In this document: positions 1 to 12,043 of the stretch, piece by piece
Layout: every line of letters starts with the position of its first letter
Numbering within the stretch: the first letter of the stretch is position 1
Assembly: GCF_030272615.1 (NCBI RefSeq)
Contig: NC_081409.1
Span: forward strand, 914,860,340-914,924,339
Direction: 5' to 3'
From: Cryptomeria japonica
Taxonomy: Eukaryota; Streptophyta; Pinopsida; Cupressales; Cupressaceae
DNA: 64,000 nucleotides
The notes under the pieces: generated by a model
Told to the model about the DNA's origin: nothing
Databases searched by the model: none
Seen by the model: only the letters and a program-made list of their open reading frames with translations
Made by a program: the position numbers and the translations under genes

Positions 1-315
1 TCCATGGGCTGCTGAAAACTGTACTTTCAGCCTGCTGATCAGTGTAACAGAAAATTACAGTCTTGTTGTAGAAATCTGCAATTATTCTCCTCATCTCATC
101 TCAATATTGTAAGGTTGTTTCAGTAGTACTGATCATCCCTTCTTTCTGTTTTCATTTGTAATTCCCACTGCATAAGTGGAAGAGGCTGACTTGCCGTCTT
201 CTAAGTTTTGTAATTTAGTTTTTGTATTCTGTCCTCCCGTTGAATAAGTGGTCGAGTGATAAGTTCAATACAATGGTCCTCCCGTTGAAATATGCGGTAG
301 AGTGATAGTTTAATG

Positions 316-420
316 CATAGTTGAACTACTCGCGACTCGGCTCGACTCGCCAAGCCCCTGGGGCGAAAACTCGGCGAAAACTCGGAAAAACTCGACGAAA
401 AACTCGGCAACTTAAAAACA
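316..420. repeat. Left subterminal ACTCG repeats of the hAT element
   Basis: About eight copies of ACTCG or CTCGGC lie within 100 bp of the left terminus. hAT transposases typically bind short subterminal repeats, so these are candidate binding sites (inference). Confidence 0.6.
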
Positions 421-658
421 CGCTTAAACTTAGTAAAAAACGCATTTTTTTTGCAATTTTTAATGAGAAGATGCATCCAAAGAGTCAATAAATGATAACA
501 CAAAAGAAACAAGCTGATTCTAGATATATTTAAATGCAAAGTGTCTACAAAATCACATCCTCATGAGGAATGCTGATGGCTGGAAGCTTGAAGCAAAATA
601 GTAAATTACTAAATAGTTTTTGTAAAACCAAAAGTAAATACATCATCACAAATTACAA

Positions 659-3557
659 TTACAACTTCCTCTTCCCAGCTCTAGCAAAAACATGGGGAGA
701 GGTAGAACTAGAGGGTCTAGACTGTCTAGTCGTATAAGTCTGCTGTGGGACTGGGCGTGACTGTGCCTCCTCGCTCGGTATGGTTGATTGAGACTCATTC
801 TCCATCCTGGATGAAGCTATGTCTCCACCTGCCTCTGGCACTGGCAATGAATCCTCATCCTCATCCTCATCCTCATCCTCCTCAATGTCATCCAGCCTGA
901 AACCAAATCCACCCCCCTCCTCCATAGCCTGCCTCTCCAAATCAGTGATGTCAGTGTCGGAAAACAATGGAGGCTGCTCCTGTGATGTCCAATCACTGTA
1001 AGGATCTATATCATCCAAGTCAATTGGACCACCTTCTAGTTCCTCTACCTTCTTTACGCGCAATCGAAGATTATATTGCACGTAGACAAGGTCATTGAGC
1101 CGTTTCTGCGCTAACTTGCTCCTCTTCTTCGTGTGGATTGCTTCAAACAAGCTCCAATTGCGCTCACAATTGGATGAACTGCAAGGCTGACATAAGACTC
1201 TGAGGGCAAATTTTTTGAGATGTGGGGTGTTTCCACCCCAATTTTGCCACCAAGCATCTGCAAAATAAATAAAATGGAAAAGTTAGAAAGCAAAGAGAAA
1301 AGAGAAAACATAATTTATCAATCATTTTAGTCTTTAGATCCCAAAATCCAAATGGCAAATGTTATACCTGGGGTTTGAGTGGTTCTTCCTCTCCTAGCCA
1401 GCTCTGAAGAGAATAGCTTACCCCTTCCTCCCTCATAATTTTGGAGCTCACTCACAATGAGGTCTCTCTCCTCAACATCAGGTACCATCCTCTCAATGCA
1501 TGTACTGAGGCCCTCCATGACTTCTCCATTCGAATCTGAGTAAGAACCCCCGAACCTAAAACGAGGGTTGAGGAAGTACCCTGCTGCATGAATGGGTTGG
1601 TGGAGCTGATTGTTCCACCTCCTATCAACAATTTCCCAAATGGGATCAAATTTGAGCCTATCCCCCTTGTAGTAATTTTTGATAGACTCTTTGGCCCTAT
1701 CCATGGCCTCATAAAGATATCCCATTGGGGTTTTATCCCCATCCACCAAGCGAAGAACTCGAACCAAGGGCTCTGACACCTACAATTGAAAAATACAAAT
1801 TACAAAAAGATCAAAATTTAAATAATGAAGTTACAAATTAGTAATGAGAGACTTGAATCAAAAATAACTAAAATTTAAAAATTAAAGTTTTGAAGTAACA
1901 ACCTTCACAATCTCTGCAGCCCTTTGTGCAAATTGGTTGTCGAAGACTATGCATGCGACAGCCTCTCCTTCAGGCTTCTTTGAATAAGGTGAGTTAAGCC
2001 ATTCTCCACTCACAAACATTTGTTTCAAAGAAGTCAATGCAGCAAGAATGCTTTGCAACGTCAAGAAAATCGTTGCAAACCTTGTGACACCAGCTCTCAC
2101 CAAATCTTTCCCTTGCATGTGTTGTCTCATCAAATTTAGGACCCAAGGGTGATTGTAGATATATTTAGTGATCCTCCTTGCATCTTCCACAACTGGAGTC
2201 ACCCACTCAAGTTTTCCTATGTCCTCCAAAAGAAGGTCAAGGACATGTGCTGCACAAGGTGTCCAAAAAAGAGTGGGGTGCCTCTCTTGGAGGATTCTTC
2301 CTGCAAAAGAAGAATTTATTCTTAAGAAATATGCAACCAAGTAAAACAAAGCCCACAACAAATGAGAATATTGCTAATGCCTAAAGGTGATAATTCAAAA
2401 GGATTCTACCTGCTGACACATATGCTGCTGCATTATCTGTGATGATTTGCACCACATTCTCTACCCCCACCTCCATGATGACACGCTCCAACATTCCAGC
2501 CAATGTTTCTGCATTTTTCACCTTGTTGGAGGCATCGACAGATTTCAAGAACACTACATTGTCCTTGCAAGCGACCAAAAAATTGATGATGGTGCGGTTC
2601 TTGCCATCTGTCCACCCATCAGAAAGAATGGTGCAGCCATAATTTGCCCAATCAATTTTTTGATCCTCCATCACTTCTCTTGCCCTAGCAACTGCATTTG
2701 TGAGCAACCTGTAAATGCAAAGTGAAATTAGGTATTAGTACACAATTTTGATTTAATAAACAAGAAATCTAAAAAATAATTAAAAATGAAATCAAGTGGA
2801 CTATGTAGTAATTTACTAACCTCCCACTCAAATCCCTGCGAGAAGGGGCCTTGTACCCCTTTCCTGAAACTGTCATAGCAGTCACCAAATTCAACCAATA
2901 AGCATTCTCCGCCACATTGAATGCAATGTTGTTGAAGTACCAAAAATCGGCAACTGCAATGTCAGTTTTCTCATGTACCTCCTTATTCCATCCACTAGCC
3001 TCTAATGATGGTTGTCCTCCAGGTGTGTTTCTGGGCACAAAATAATCACCTATCGAACTTGATCGTTGTGATGGAAGTGGAACAGGGCCCCGGCCAGGTA
3101 CTCTACTAGAGGAAGCAGAAGCAATGGGTGAGCTGATGGTCGGTTTGCGGATACGTGGGCCACGCCGAGAGCCCACTATGCCCTCAAGTGCTTCTTCTTC
3201 CTCTTCAAGGTCAATAGAAACACCTTGAGATTCAGCTATGGCTGATCTCATGGCTAGTTTTGCCCTCTCCCTTTGCAGTTTCTTCTCTTCCCCAGCTGCA
3301 AGTAGGGTATTCATTTGTCTTTTTATTTCTTCATTGGTCCCAGGGCATGCTCTAGCATCATGCCTATCTATTCCTGCAAGGTGGTATTTGAGGCGGTTGA
3401 TGCCTCCATGAAGTATTCTCTCACACTGTATGCATATAATTGACCCAGGATCGGGTCCCTCATAGGCATACCTCCATGCCCCATCTCTAGCACCTCTAGG
3501 ACGGGTGCCTATAAATCCAGATGGGCATGGATCTAGTGGCCATTGCTCCCTTGCCAT
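659..3557 (-). CDS. hAT transposase (BED finger, DUF659, hAT dimerisation domain), five exons
   Basis: Splicing complement(659..1257, 1368..1779, 1903..2300, 2410..2708, 2821..3557) gives 2445 bases, exactly 815 codons with the stop, with GT-AG borders and phases that fit at all four junctions. A BED-type zinc finger uses C42, C45, H59 and C71. A DUF659 region follows, with the catalytic-type aspartates in SDGWTD and ITDNAAAY, then CAAHVLDLLLEDIGK. The C-terminal dimerisation domain reads TPDAWW, then CERNWS near residue 650 with the catalytic-type Glu, then FEAIHTKKR. An acidic Asp/Glu tail and a Ser-rich end close the protein. The role is cut-and-paste transposition of the hAT element in the nucleus. 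The splice model is mine; the domain calls are established family knowledge. No lesion is visible, so recent activity is plausible. Confidence 0.88.
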
Positions 3558-4074
3558 GATTAATGCTTACTTAACCTACACATACAAAGTGCAAAAAAAA
3601 ATTAACATTTTAGTTAAACAATTTAGCACTAAGCAAACTATCTACATTAGTTTAAATAAATTTAGACATCATTCGAAGTTTTTTTAAAAAAAAAGTAGGG
3701 TTTGAATTTTTTTTTGAAAACTAGATTCTTCAAAAAAATTGTGAAAATTCAACAAGAATTGTGTTAAATCTTGTGTAAATAACTTAGAAATGATTTAGAC
3801 TATCTAGGAATCATTTGTAATCAATCTAAATGCAACAAAAAATAAACAAATTGTTTTAAAAAAGCATAGAAAAAAAATTAAAAAACTTACTTGGAATCTG
3901 ATTTTCCCTTCAAATCCCCTTCAAATCCCCTTCAAATCCACTTGGAATCACTCAATAACCACCCCAAATCACCTTCCAAGCCTTCCAAATGAGTTTCCCC
4001 CTTCTTAGCCCAAAACACAATTGAAAAACAAAAAAACAAATGAGTTTTAAGCCGTTTTCGGCTGTATACAAAAC

Positions 4075-4233
4075 ACGGGCGAGTTTTTAGCAAAAACTCG
4101 CCGAGTTTTTGGCAAAAACTCGCCAAAAACTCTGCGAGTTTCCTGGCGAGTAGAAGTCGTTACTACTCGCCAGGGGCAAAAACTCGGCGAGTTTTTGTGA
4201 CTCGCCGAGTATTCGGCGAGTTTGTCATCTATG
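4075..4233. repeat. Right subterminal CTCGCCGAGT palindromes of the hAT element
   Basis: This is a dense run of the near-palindrome ACTCGCCGAGT and its halves up to the right terminus, matching the motif at the left end. It is a candidate transposase-binding array. Confidence 0.6.
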
Positions 4234-4583
4234 GTTTAATGTAATGTCTTCTCCCTGAAATACGCGGTTGAGTGATTGAACTTCAATTTATTGTAATTTT
4301 CCCTTGGTCGGTTTACCGCCAAGAGCTTTGGTTTCTATCCTGTTGGATAAGCAGAAGGGGCTGGCTTGCCGCCCATGCATTGTAATTTTCAGTTTGATTA
4401 TTATTGCTAACAATCCCCGGAACACCGTATGCTCTCACCCTCCCAGTCTGGGCTCTCGGTGAACAAAAGGTGGAAGGGTTCCCTTTCAGTTGTTTGGTTT
4501 ATTCCTCTAACCTTAACGGGTTATTTGTTGTGGATGAATTGTTATTGGTCTAAAAATAAAAAAAAATTAGTGGGATATTACAG

Positions 4584-4596
4584 TGGTATCAGAGCT
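4584..4596 (+). promoter_or_regulatory. E1 primer-binding site (initiator tRNA-Met)
   Basis: TGGTATCAGAGC lies one base after the LTR end TTACA. It is complementary to the 3' end of plant initiator tRNA-Met, the usual primer for plant LTR elements. Confidence 0.9.
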
Positions 4597-5614
4597 GGTT
4601 TTCCTGCCAGCCTGTGAGAGTCAGTGGGTTTAGAAGTCTCCATGAGTGACAGAGACGTCAGATACTACAACAGAGAGCAGAAGAGACAACAGTTTTAGGT
4701 TCCGATAGTGCCGGAAGAGGATACTTTCTCAGAAGTACTGAGAAACAGAGGAAAGGATATTGATACTTCAGATTTAGTGGATTCAATGGCAGATAAGACT
4801 ACAGAAACAAATGAGGCACCTGACAAGAAGGCAGAGAGGCAATTCAATGCCATGATGGACATGATGTCTTTACTGCTGGCAAAGCTCAACTAGAACGTTG
4901 TTGGGGTCCCTAATCAGCCCAACAATGGACTGGAAGCCAACACTTCTAACACTCCTGTAGGCAATAGAAATGGGAGTAACAATGGAGGTTCAGCCCCAAG
5001 GCCTTTACAACTTGTCTTTTTGCCAAAAGAAGTACAACAAGCTGAAACAGAGATACCCACAGCTGATGAGATAAGAAATAGCTACATGGAGTATGCTTCC
5101 CTTCCCGGTGAGATCCGAGATATCCTAACTCTGGATCAATTCATGAATCAGAAAATGAAAAGAGGAAGGAGGAATGACTACAAGTTTGCTACCCCAAGAG
5201 ATTTCCAGCAAGCTCTTGGAAGAGTGACCTTAGCACACTTTGATGGGAGTGCTAAGAGTACTGCCAGAGCATGGGTACACAAGTTGGACAATTACTTGTC
5301 CTTGAGACCGATGCCGGAGGAGGACGCCATCAAGTTTGCTACCTTGCACTTGGATGGAGTGGCCCACGAATGGTGGTACCATGGGTTGATCACCCTTGGT
5401 CACAACTTAGTCACCACTTACGCTGATTTCACTAACAAGCTAATTGAGAGATTTGACACCAGAGATCTAGAAGTGAAGTTTAGAGAACTTGCACAACTAA
5501 GGTAGCAAGGTTCATTGGACACTTACGTGACTGAATTCCATAACTTGTCAGTCATGGTGAGTAGCATATCAGAGAAGCGATTGGTTGTCCTTTTCACTGA
5601 AGGACTTGAAGAAC

Positions 5615-7260
5615 TTGTTATCACAAAAGCTTGCACCCTTGCTGAGCTATGAACTCAACAACCTTGTGAAACATGGAAACAACCCTGAAGTGTGGGACCT
5701 TGTGCAAGGGGTTGAATCTCCGGAGAAGGCCGGCTTCCTTCTTTATCTAGGTGCAGGTGTTGAACCAACTCAACACTTCAAAGTTAATTCCGAAGCCTAC
5801 CCTAACAACTTGCAAAGGAAAAGAGAAGAGAGAAATTGTTTGAAAACAAAGGGAGGTGATGCACCAAGAAGAGATAGTTCCTCTCCCTACTGAAATGACA
5901 CAAGTAATTAACTGAAACACCCTGAAGATGCACAACTTTCAGTTATATGAGTAACCCCAATGCATAGATGAAGGTTAGAATCCGTTGAATGCCAAGAGGG
6001 GAGAAGGATTCCCACAAGTCACACTCAGAAAACCAGTTAACACAGCATATATTAAGAGAAAGAGCCACAACATGCACCTATGATGAAGGTAAGAAAGCAT
6101 ACACAACATACATAGGTTGAAAGAAGGCAAGAATAGTGTTCTTCAATTAATCATAAGGCCAAACGCCAATCTTACAGTTGCAGAAATGCAAAGATTACAA
6201 GTCTTCAAGAGAAGAGGATAGCATAAGAAAACTCAAGGCAACAGGGAGAGAACCCCTTACAATGAGGCTTAACAGCCTTATATAGAAAAAAAAAAAGGGT
6301 TACAATGGTGATCATGACCGCTGCATGTCAGTCTGGAGGTGCAGGGAAGTGCATGCACTTGACTTGTACATGCAAGCAACCTAGCCATACCCACAAAGTG
6401 CAATCCTGAGAAGGTGGATTGACTGACCCTCCAAATTCAGGCATGACATAAGTCACCCAGCATGGCCCCGTACCTCCTTTGATGGAAATCCTGCCAAAAA
6501 CATTAAATGCACCCTTGTGGCTCCACAAAAAAAAGTGCATAAGTCACCAAAACTGTCAGAGCATTTAAAGCTTTGAGTGTCGATCACGCCATCCGGAAGT
6601 GTTGCAAGTCGGAAGTAGTTTGAAAAACTTCAGAGACCGGGGTCTCCGTAGTTGGGCAAGGAACTTCGGAACCTGGGGGTTCCGGAGTTCCGGGGTTGAA
6701 GACTTAGGAACTTGGGGAACTTTGGGGACCGAGGTTTCCGTAGTTGGGGAACTTCGGGGACCGGAGTCTCCGTAGTTGGACAAGGAACTTTGGCACTTGG
6801 GGGTTCCGGAGTTCCGGGGTAGAAGACTAAGGAACTTCGGAACCTGGGGGTTCCGGAGTTCCAGGGTAGAAGACTTAGGAACTTGGGGAACTTCAGAGAC
6901 TGGGGTCTCCGTAGTTGGGGAACTTCGGGGACCGGGGTCTCCATAGTTGGACAAGGAACTTCGGAACCTGGGGGTTTCGGAGTTCCAGGGTAGAAGATAG
7001 AAGAAAAGCTAAGGGAAGGGAGGGAACTTTGGAGACTTGGAGTTCCGGAGTTCCAGAGTAGGAAAGAAAGAAGCTAAGGTAAAGAAACTCGGAACCTCGG
7101 GGTTCCGAAGTTTCGAGCTAGAGAAAGAGAGGGCCAAAGAACTTCCGACAAGACAACACTTCAAACCATGATTTCATTGCTTTTCTCCTTAATCAACTGG
7201 GCAGCGCTGGTCCATGGAACATATCTCCGATCGGTTCTCCAGGGTGTCGTAAAATACAAC
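5615..7260. mobile_element. Unclassified insertion in E1 gag, flanked by AGAAC
   Basis: Direct repeats AGAAC at 5610-5614 and 7261-7265 flank this block, and removing one copy restores the gag reading frame exactly. The ends are TTGTTATC and AAATACAAC, with no clear LTR or long inverted repeat. I recognise no transposase. The right half is a complex array of GGTTCC/GGAACC-type hairpins. A 5 bp duplication would fit an LTR-type integrase or several DNA families; the class is open. Confidence 0.65.
6620..7115. repeat. GGTTCCGGAGTTCC complex tandem repeat
   Basis: Repeated GGAACTTCGGAACC, GGGGGTTCCGGAGTTCC and GGGACCGGGGTCTCC blocks occur, each itself palindromic. The GGGGGTTCC block recurs near 6675, 6800, 6847 and 6971, giving spacings of roughly 124 and 48 bp. 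Open frames on the minus strand here are repeat artefacts. Confidence 0.8.
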
Positions 7261-7382
7261 AGAACCATTGAGAGGATGGGTCAAAGCTTTTGATCCACCC
7301 ACCCTGGCAGAAGCTATAAAAAAATCTAGAAGTATGGAGTTGGCTGCCCCAAAGAGTAAAATTCAGTCCAACCTTTCCCTTT

Positions 7383-10300
7383 CAGAAAGGATAAGAAGAA
7401 GTTCACGAATCAGACCAAGAAGTTCTCTCCGCGTATGGATGATGGGCTTCGTCAAGAGCTCCGGAGAAAGAATCTATGTTACTCTTGCAGAGAACCTTGG
7501 GTTCCCGGGCATAGGTGCCATGGAAAGGGGAATTTGCATCAGATGGAATGCTATTCGGAAGATGGATCAGATTCTGAAACTTCAGAACAGCAGACTGAAG
7601 TTGAGGACAGCGAGTTTGAAGAGGCTCCTGAAGGGCCTGAATTTGGGTCAGAAGATAGAGGAGTGGTTGCTCAACTCTCGAGCATTCACAAAAATGAGTC
7701 TTTTAGAGTTCAGGGTGTGATTGGAGAGCATCGTGTCATAGCTCTCATTGACACAGGTGCAACACACAACTTCATTGATGAAAGGATTGTTGCAAAAAAG
7801 GGACTAGTGGCAGAGGAAGTTGAGGGCTTCAAAGTCATGGTAGCAGATGGCTCCACTATATCCTGTAACAGAATGATTTCCAACATGTCTCTGAAGTTGG
7901 GAAATCATGAAATCAGAGATGATTTCTTTGTGGTAAGCATTGGAGGGATTGATGATGCAGTCCTCGGGATTCAATGGCTGAGATCTCTTGGTGAGATCAC
8001 ATTGAACCTACAAACCATGGAGCTGAAATTCATGTCGGAAGGGAAAAAGGTAGTTTTGAGAGGAATGTCGCATGGGGGACTTATAGTTGTATCCTTGAAA
8101 AGAATGGAAAGACTGATCCGCCACAATCAGGTGGAGTGGGCAGCGGAGTGTTTGATAATGCCTTCCAATCCATTGGTGGATAAGGGCAGCTATTCCTCAG
8201 ATATTTCAGCTATGGTCAAGGATAGAAGCAAGATCATGGTAATGCCTTCAGAACCACAACAAGAGCACTGAAATTATCCTATCGACATCCAAGCTTTGAT
8301 AACTAAGAGAAGCAAGGTGTTCGAAAACCCACCTCCTGGTAGACCTCCTGAAAGAGGTGCCGAGCACATTATTGAGCTTGAGGAAGGAGCTAAGCCAGTC
8401 ATGACTACTCCTTACCGATACCCAAAAAAACAGAAGGATGAGATTGAGAAAGCAATTCAGGAATTGCTTGACATGGGTTACATCCGGCCTAGCAAAAGCC
8501 CCTTTGCTTCGACTGTTGTTTTGGTGAGAAAGAAGGATGGGACCATGCGCATGTGTGTGAATTACAGAGCCCTGAATCCGAAAACCATCAAGAATCGGTA
8601 TCCTATTTCGAGGATTGATGAGCTCATTGATGAGCTACATGGGGCAGTGTTTTTCTCCAAGATTGACCTCAGATCGGGGTACCATCAGATTAGAATGAGA
8701 GCTTCGGATGTGGAGAAGACTGCTTTTAGGTGCCACTTTGGGCATTTTGAGTTCGTAGTCATGCCCTTTGGTTTGACTAATGCTCCTGCTACATTTCAGT
8801 CATGCATGAACAAAATCTTCGAAGAACAGTTGAGGAAGTTTGTTTTGATATTTTTTGATGACATCCTAATATTCAACAGATCTTGGAAAGAACATCTTCA
8901 ACAGTTGGATGAAGTGTTGGGCATACTAGAATCTGAATCCTTGTTTGCCAAGGAATTATATGTGAATTTGGGATGGAAGAGTTGCTCTATCTTGGTCACA
9001 TTATCAGTGCAGGTGGTGTGAAGGTAGACCCTGAAAAGATTAGAGCTATCATTGATTGGCCTACCCCCGAAAACATAACACATCTAAGGGGATTTTTGGG
9101 ATTATGTGGATTCTATCAAAGGTTTGTAAAGGTATATTCTCAGTTGGCTGCCCCCCTTACAGATCTTACCAAGAAAGGGGCTTTTGAATGGTCCGAAAAG
9201 GCACAGACAACATTTGAGTAGTTTAAGAGGATCATGAGCTCCTGCCCAGTTTTAGCATTGCCTGATTTCACCAAGCCATTTGAGCTACAATGTGATGCAT
9301 CTGGAGAAGGTGCTGGTGCGGTCCTCATGTAGGATAAGCACCCTATAGTTTTTGAGAGCAGAAAGTTGAGAGGTCCTGAGAGACTATATTCCATTTATGA
9401 CAAGGAAATGCTTGCCATAATGCATGTTCTTGCAAAATTTAGACAATATCTGGTGGGGAGTAAGTTCATTGTTAAGACTGATCACAACAGTCTTAAACAC
9501 TTAATGCATCAGAAGGTTCTGAATGAGAGACATCAGAAATGGGTGAGTAAGCTACAAGCTTACGACTTCGATATTGAGTATGTTAAAGGAAAAAACAATG
9601 TGGTGGCAGATGCCTTATCCAGGAGACCCCATATAAGCTCACTCTGCGAGCTTACTGCTGGTTGGAGGGAGTTATTGCTTGCTGATTATGCCAAAAATCA
9701 GTTTGCAATCAGCCTTATAGAGGGTACTTTTCATGATGAAAGGTACAAATTGGTTGAGAAGTTGATACTGTACAAGGGAAGAATCTTTATAGTACCTGAA
9801 TCTAAGTTAAAAGAGAAGATTTTGAAGACTTTCCATGACATCCCCCTTGTTGGTCACCAAGGTTATTTCAAAACATACAGGCAGATCCGGGAGAGATTCT
9901 CCTGGAAGGGGCTTAAAAATGATGTTTTGAGGTACATTAAAGAGTGTCGTACATGTCAGAAGAACAAAGATGAGCACACTCTACTAGCTGGTTTGTTACA
10001 ACCCTTGCCTATTCCTGGTCAAAAATGGGAAAGTATTTCCATGGATTTCATCACGGGGTTGCCTTGGGCTCAAGGGAAGGATAGTATCTATGTGGTGGTG
10101 TACAGACTCACAAAGTTTGCTCACTTCTTCGCTATCATCAGCTCTTTTACAGCAGCTCAAGTTGCTGAAGTGTTCTTCCGGGAGGTGTTCAGATTGCATG
10201 GTTTACCGAAGAACATTGTGAGTGATAGGGACAACAAGTTCCTAAGTGCTTTTTGGCAGGAGATTTTCAGATTGTGTGGTACTGTGCTCACCCCAAGCAC

Positions 10301-11120
10301 CAGTTATCACCCTCAAACTGATGGGCAGACCGAGATAGTGAATAAGTGGTTGGAAGGTTATCTTAGAAACTATGTCTCAGAGCAACAGAATACTTGGGTG
10401 AGACGGCTTCACCTAGGGGAATATTGTTGCAATTCTTCCTATCACATGTCCATTCGGATGTCACCATTCATGGCACTATATGGTTATGAAGCTCCTAGCT
10501 TCGCAAACTTGGTATTCGGTGATAGCAGAACCCCTCAGGCAAAGGATATGATGCAGCAAAGTCAGGATAATTTGAGAATTTTGAGGGACAATCTCCAACA
10601 TGCACAGAATCAGTAGAAGTTGTATGCTGATCAGCAGCGTATTGAGCGCACCTTTGAGGTGGGCGACATGGTTTATTTGAGGCTCCAGCCCTACAGACAG
10701 TCCACTCTCAAGAAGAGTGGGGTTGAGAAATTGAAGCCTCGATTCTATGGGCCTTTCAGAGTCAGCAGAAGGGTTGGAGAAGTGGCTTATGAGTTGGAAT
10801 TACCAGCAAGCAGTAGGATCCATAATGTATTTCATGTGTCTCGCCTTAAGAAGGCTCTGGGATATAATGTTGTTGCCTCAGTTGAGTTACCTCCGCTTGA
10901 TGAGGAGGGAGAGTTGGTTTTGGTTCCAGAAGCTATCCTTGAATTCAGGGAACGAACTTTGAGGAGAAGAGTGATCAGGGAATACTTGCTCAAATGGAAG
11001 AATCTCCCAGCAGAGGATGCTACGTGGGGAAATGAGGAGATTTTATTTCATCCAGCCTTACAGTTGCTCGAGGACAAGCAATTTTGGAGAGGGCGGACTG
11101 TAATGTCCCCTTCTCATTGA
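7383..11120 (+). pseudogene. E1 pol: zinc knuckle, protease, RT, RNase H, integrase, chromodomain-like end
   Basis: A CCHC-type knuckle (CYSCREPWVPGHRC) lies near 7486. The protease active site IDTGATHNFI is near 7747. RT spans about 8440-8960 with RKKDGTMRMCVNYRALN, MPFGLTNAPATFQ and FFDDILIF. A one-base indel near 8953-8965 shifts the frame, after which RNase H ([17 protein letters not shown], then ADALSRRPH) and integrase follow. Integrase shows an H-H-C-C finger, MDFITGLP, SDRDNKF and DGQTEIVN, supplying the D, D and E. The tail PEAILEFRER and EYLLKWKNLP is chromodomain-like, as in plant chromoviruses. Premature stops are TGA 8269 and TAG 9219, 9330 and 10614. The last frame ends at 11120, 22 bp inside the 3' LTR. 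The product would copy and integrate the element, but this copy is dead. Confidence 0.92.
11086..11098 (+). promoter_or_regulatory. E1 polypurine tract
   Basis: GGAGAGGGCGGAC directly precedes TGTAATGTCC, the start of the 3' LTR. It is the expected plus-strand primer. Confidence 0.7.
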
Positions 11121-11170
11121 TGCTCTTTCAGTGGTCCATTAGCCTATTCCTGAGACCCGTAGGCTAGGTG

Positions 11171-11493
11171 TGTTGACGGGAATAATCATTATGTTATGTT
11201 GTTATATTATGTTTATGTTGTCGTCGGTAATAATGAGTTACAGCGGTCAGTTAGTTAGCCGACGGGTAGGTAGTTGGAGTCGCGACGGTTGTGTCATACC
11301 CCTTCGGGTATTATATATTGTGTACCTTTTCTTCGAAGTATCATCATCATGATAGTCGTGTCAGATGTAATGTTATAAGCACTTATTGTACATGGACTGT
11401 GGAATTAATACAGAGGCTGGTTATTTAATATATTTCCATTATGTTTTGTGCATTTACTTTCTGCATTTAACCGTTTACCCGAGAGGGCAAACA
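11171..11493 (+). repeat. E2 5' LTR
   Basis: 323 bp, TGTTGACGGG to GGGCAAACA. A TATATATTG stretch near 11308 is the likely promoter. The same family forms the E3 LTRs at 60757-61076 and 63710-64000 in reverse. Confidence 0.93.
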
Positions 11494-11508
11494 TTTGGCG
11501 CCGTTGCC
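11494..11508 (+). promoter_or_regulatory. E2 primer-binding site
   Basis: TTTGGCGCCGTTGCC directly follows the 5' LTR. This resembles the TGGCGCC primer site common in plant Tat/Athila-type Ty3 elements. The E3 copy has TTTGGCGCCACTGCC. Confidence 0.7.
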
Positions 11509-11925
11509 TAGACGAACTCGGGAACGGAAGACACGGATGGCGCACAGACACAATGGGCCTACCCGTTGGTGAAGTAAACCCGGAGGCTGATGACGCGCGG
11601 ACAAAACTTTACACAGGAGAAGACACGGCAACGCGAGAATTTTCAATTTTGCTCCAGGTAGCCATTCAGACATACGTTCGACGAGAAGCGGCGGAGGCGG
11701 AAATCCCACCAAGTGCCGTGTGGACAGCGCTGGAGGTTAGCCCGACAGTAAACCGGTTGATGAACTACCTCCCCCGGTTGCTTGCATAGGCATCGCTGGC
11801 ACAACAAGCCCGCTTGGAGGAGATTGCCCAGGAAGAGCGACGACAACAAATCCTGCAACGCTACGAAGAGAACAGCCGACGGGAAACAGAACGAGATGGC
11901 ACTAGGCCAGGAGGAAATTGAACCT
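11496..11925 (+). pseudogene. E2 leader ORF upstream of gag, broken
   Basis: A reading frame between the primer site and gag contains IPPSAVWTALEVSPTVNRLMNYLPRLLA, then TAG at 11787, then ASLAQQARLEEIAQEE. The E3 copy reads the same protein through with CAG in place of that TAG, so the stop is a CAG-to-TAG change. E2 also has about 120 bp here that E3 lacks. The conserved segment is helical and Gln/Glu-rich. I recognise no family. Conservation between two copies suggests a real leader protein rather than chance. Confidence 0.5.
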
Positions 11926-12043
11926 TGTAATAATCCCGACACATTGCTGATATAAATTGTGGCCGACAGGCAAAATAAAAAATAAAAATAATAAAAGTTT
12001 TTCTGTGTACATGGCGTGTGTTTGTTGCGTATGGAAGTGACTT

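Larger units (their letters stand above)
316..4233 (-). mobile_element. hAT DNA transposon, apparently complete and autonomous
   Basis: The element is flanked by a perfect 8 bp direct repeat, GTTTAATG, at 308-315 and 4234-4241. Eight bases is the hAT hallmark, and the uninterrupted site is preserved in the E1 3' LTR near 19000. The ends are short imperfect inverted repeats: CATAGTTGA at the left and CATAGATGA reading inward from the right. Both ends carry dense ACTCG/CGAGT repeats. One spliced minus-strand gene inside encodes a full-length transposase with no stop or frameshift that I can find. Confidence 0.93.
1..4582 (+). repeat. E1 5' LTR, partial, interrupted by a hAT element
   Basis: Bases 1-315 and 4242-4582 align end to end with 18680-19336, the end of the E1 3' LTR. 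The LTR ends in TTACA at 4582, one base before the primer-binding site. The hAT element at 316-4233 splits it. The missing 5' part, about 1.26 kb judged from the 3' LTR, lies upstream of the window. Confidence 0.9.
4642..7382 (+). pseudogene. E1 gag, decayed, split by a 1.65 kb insertion
   Basis: One reading frame runs from ATG 4642 to 5614 and, after the 5615-7260 insertion and its target duplicate are removed, continues from 7266. It is broken by three TAG stops at 4696, 4891 and 5503. The retrotransposon gag (capsid) domain lies at about 5200-5610, with FATPRDFQQALGRV, then AHEWWY. Downstream, PLRGWVKAFDPPTLAEA resumes exactly where the insertion ended. A small indel near 7370-7382 shifts the frame before the zinc knuckle. 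Gag would form the retrotransposon particle. This copy cannot make intact Gag. Confidence 0.85.

Noticed and set aside
6565-6954. Minus-strand frames of 104-129 codons rich in Pro, Ser and Thr
   Set aside because: They are read through the GGTTCC tandem repeat and have no independent support.
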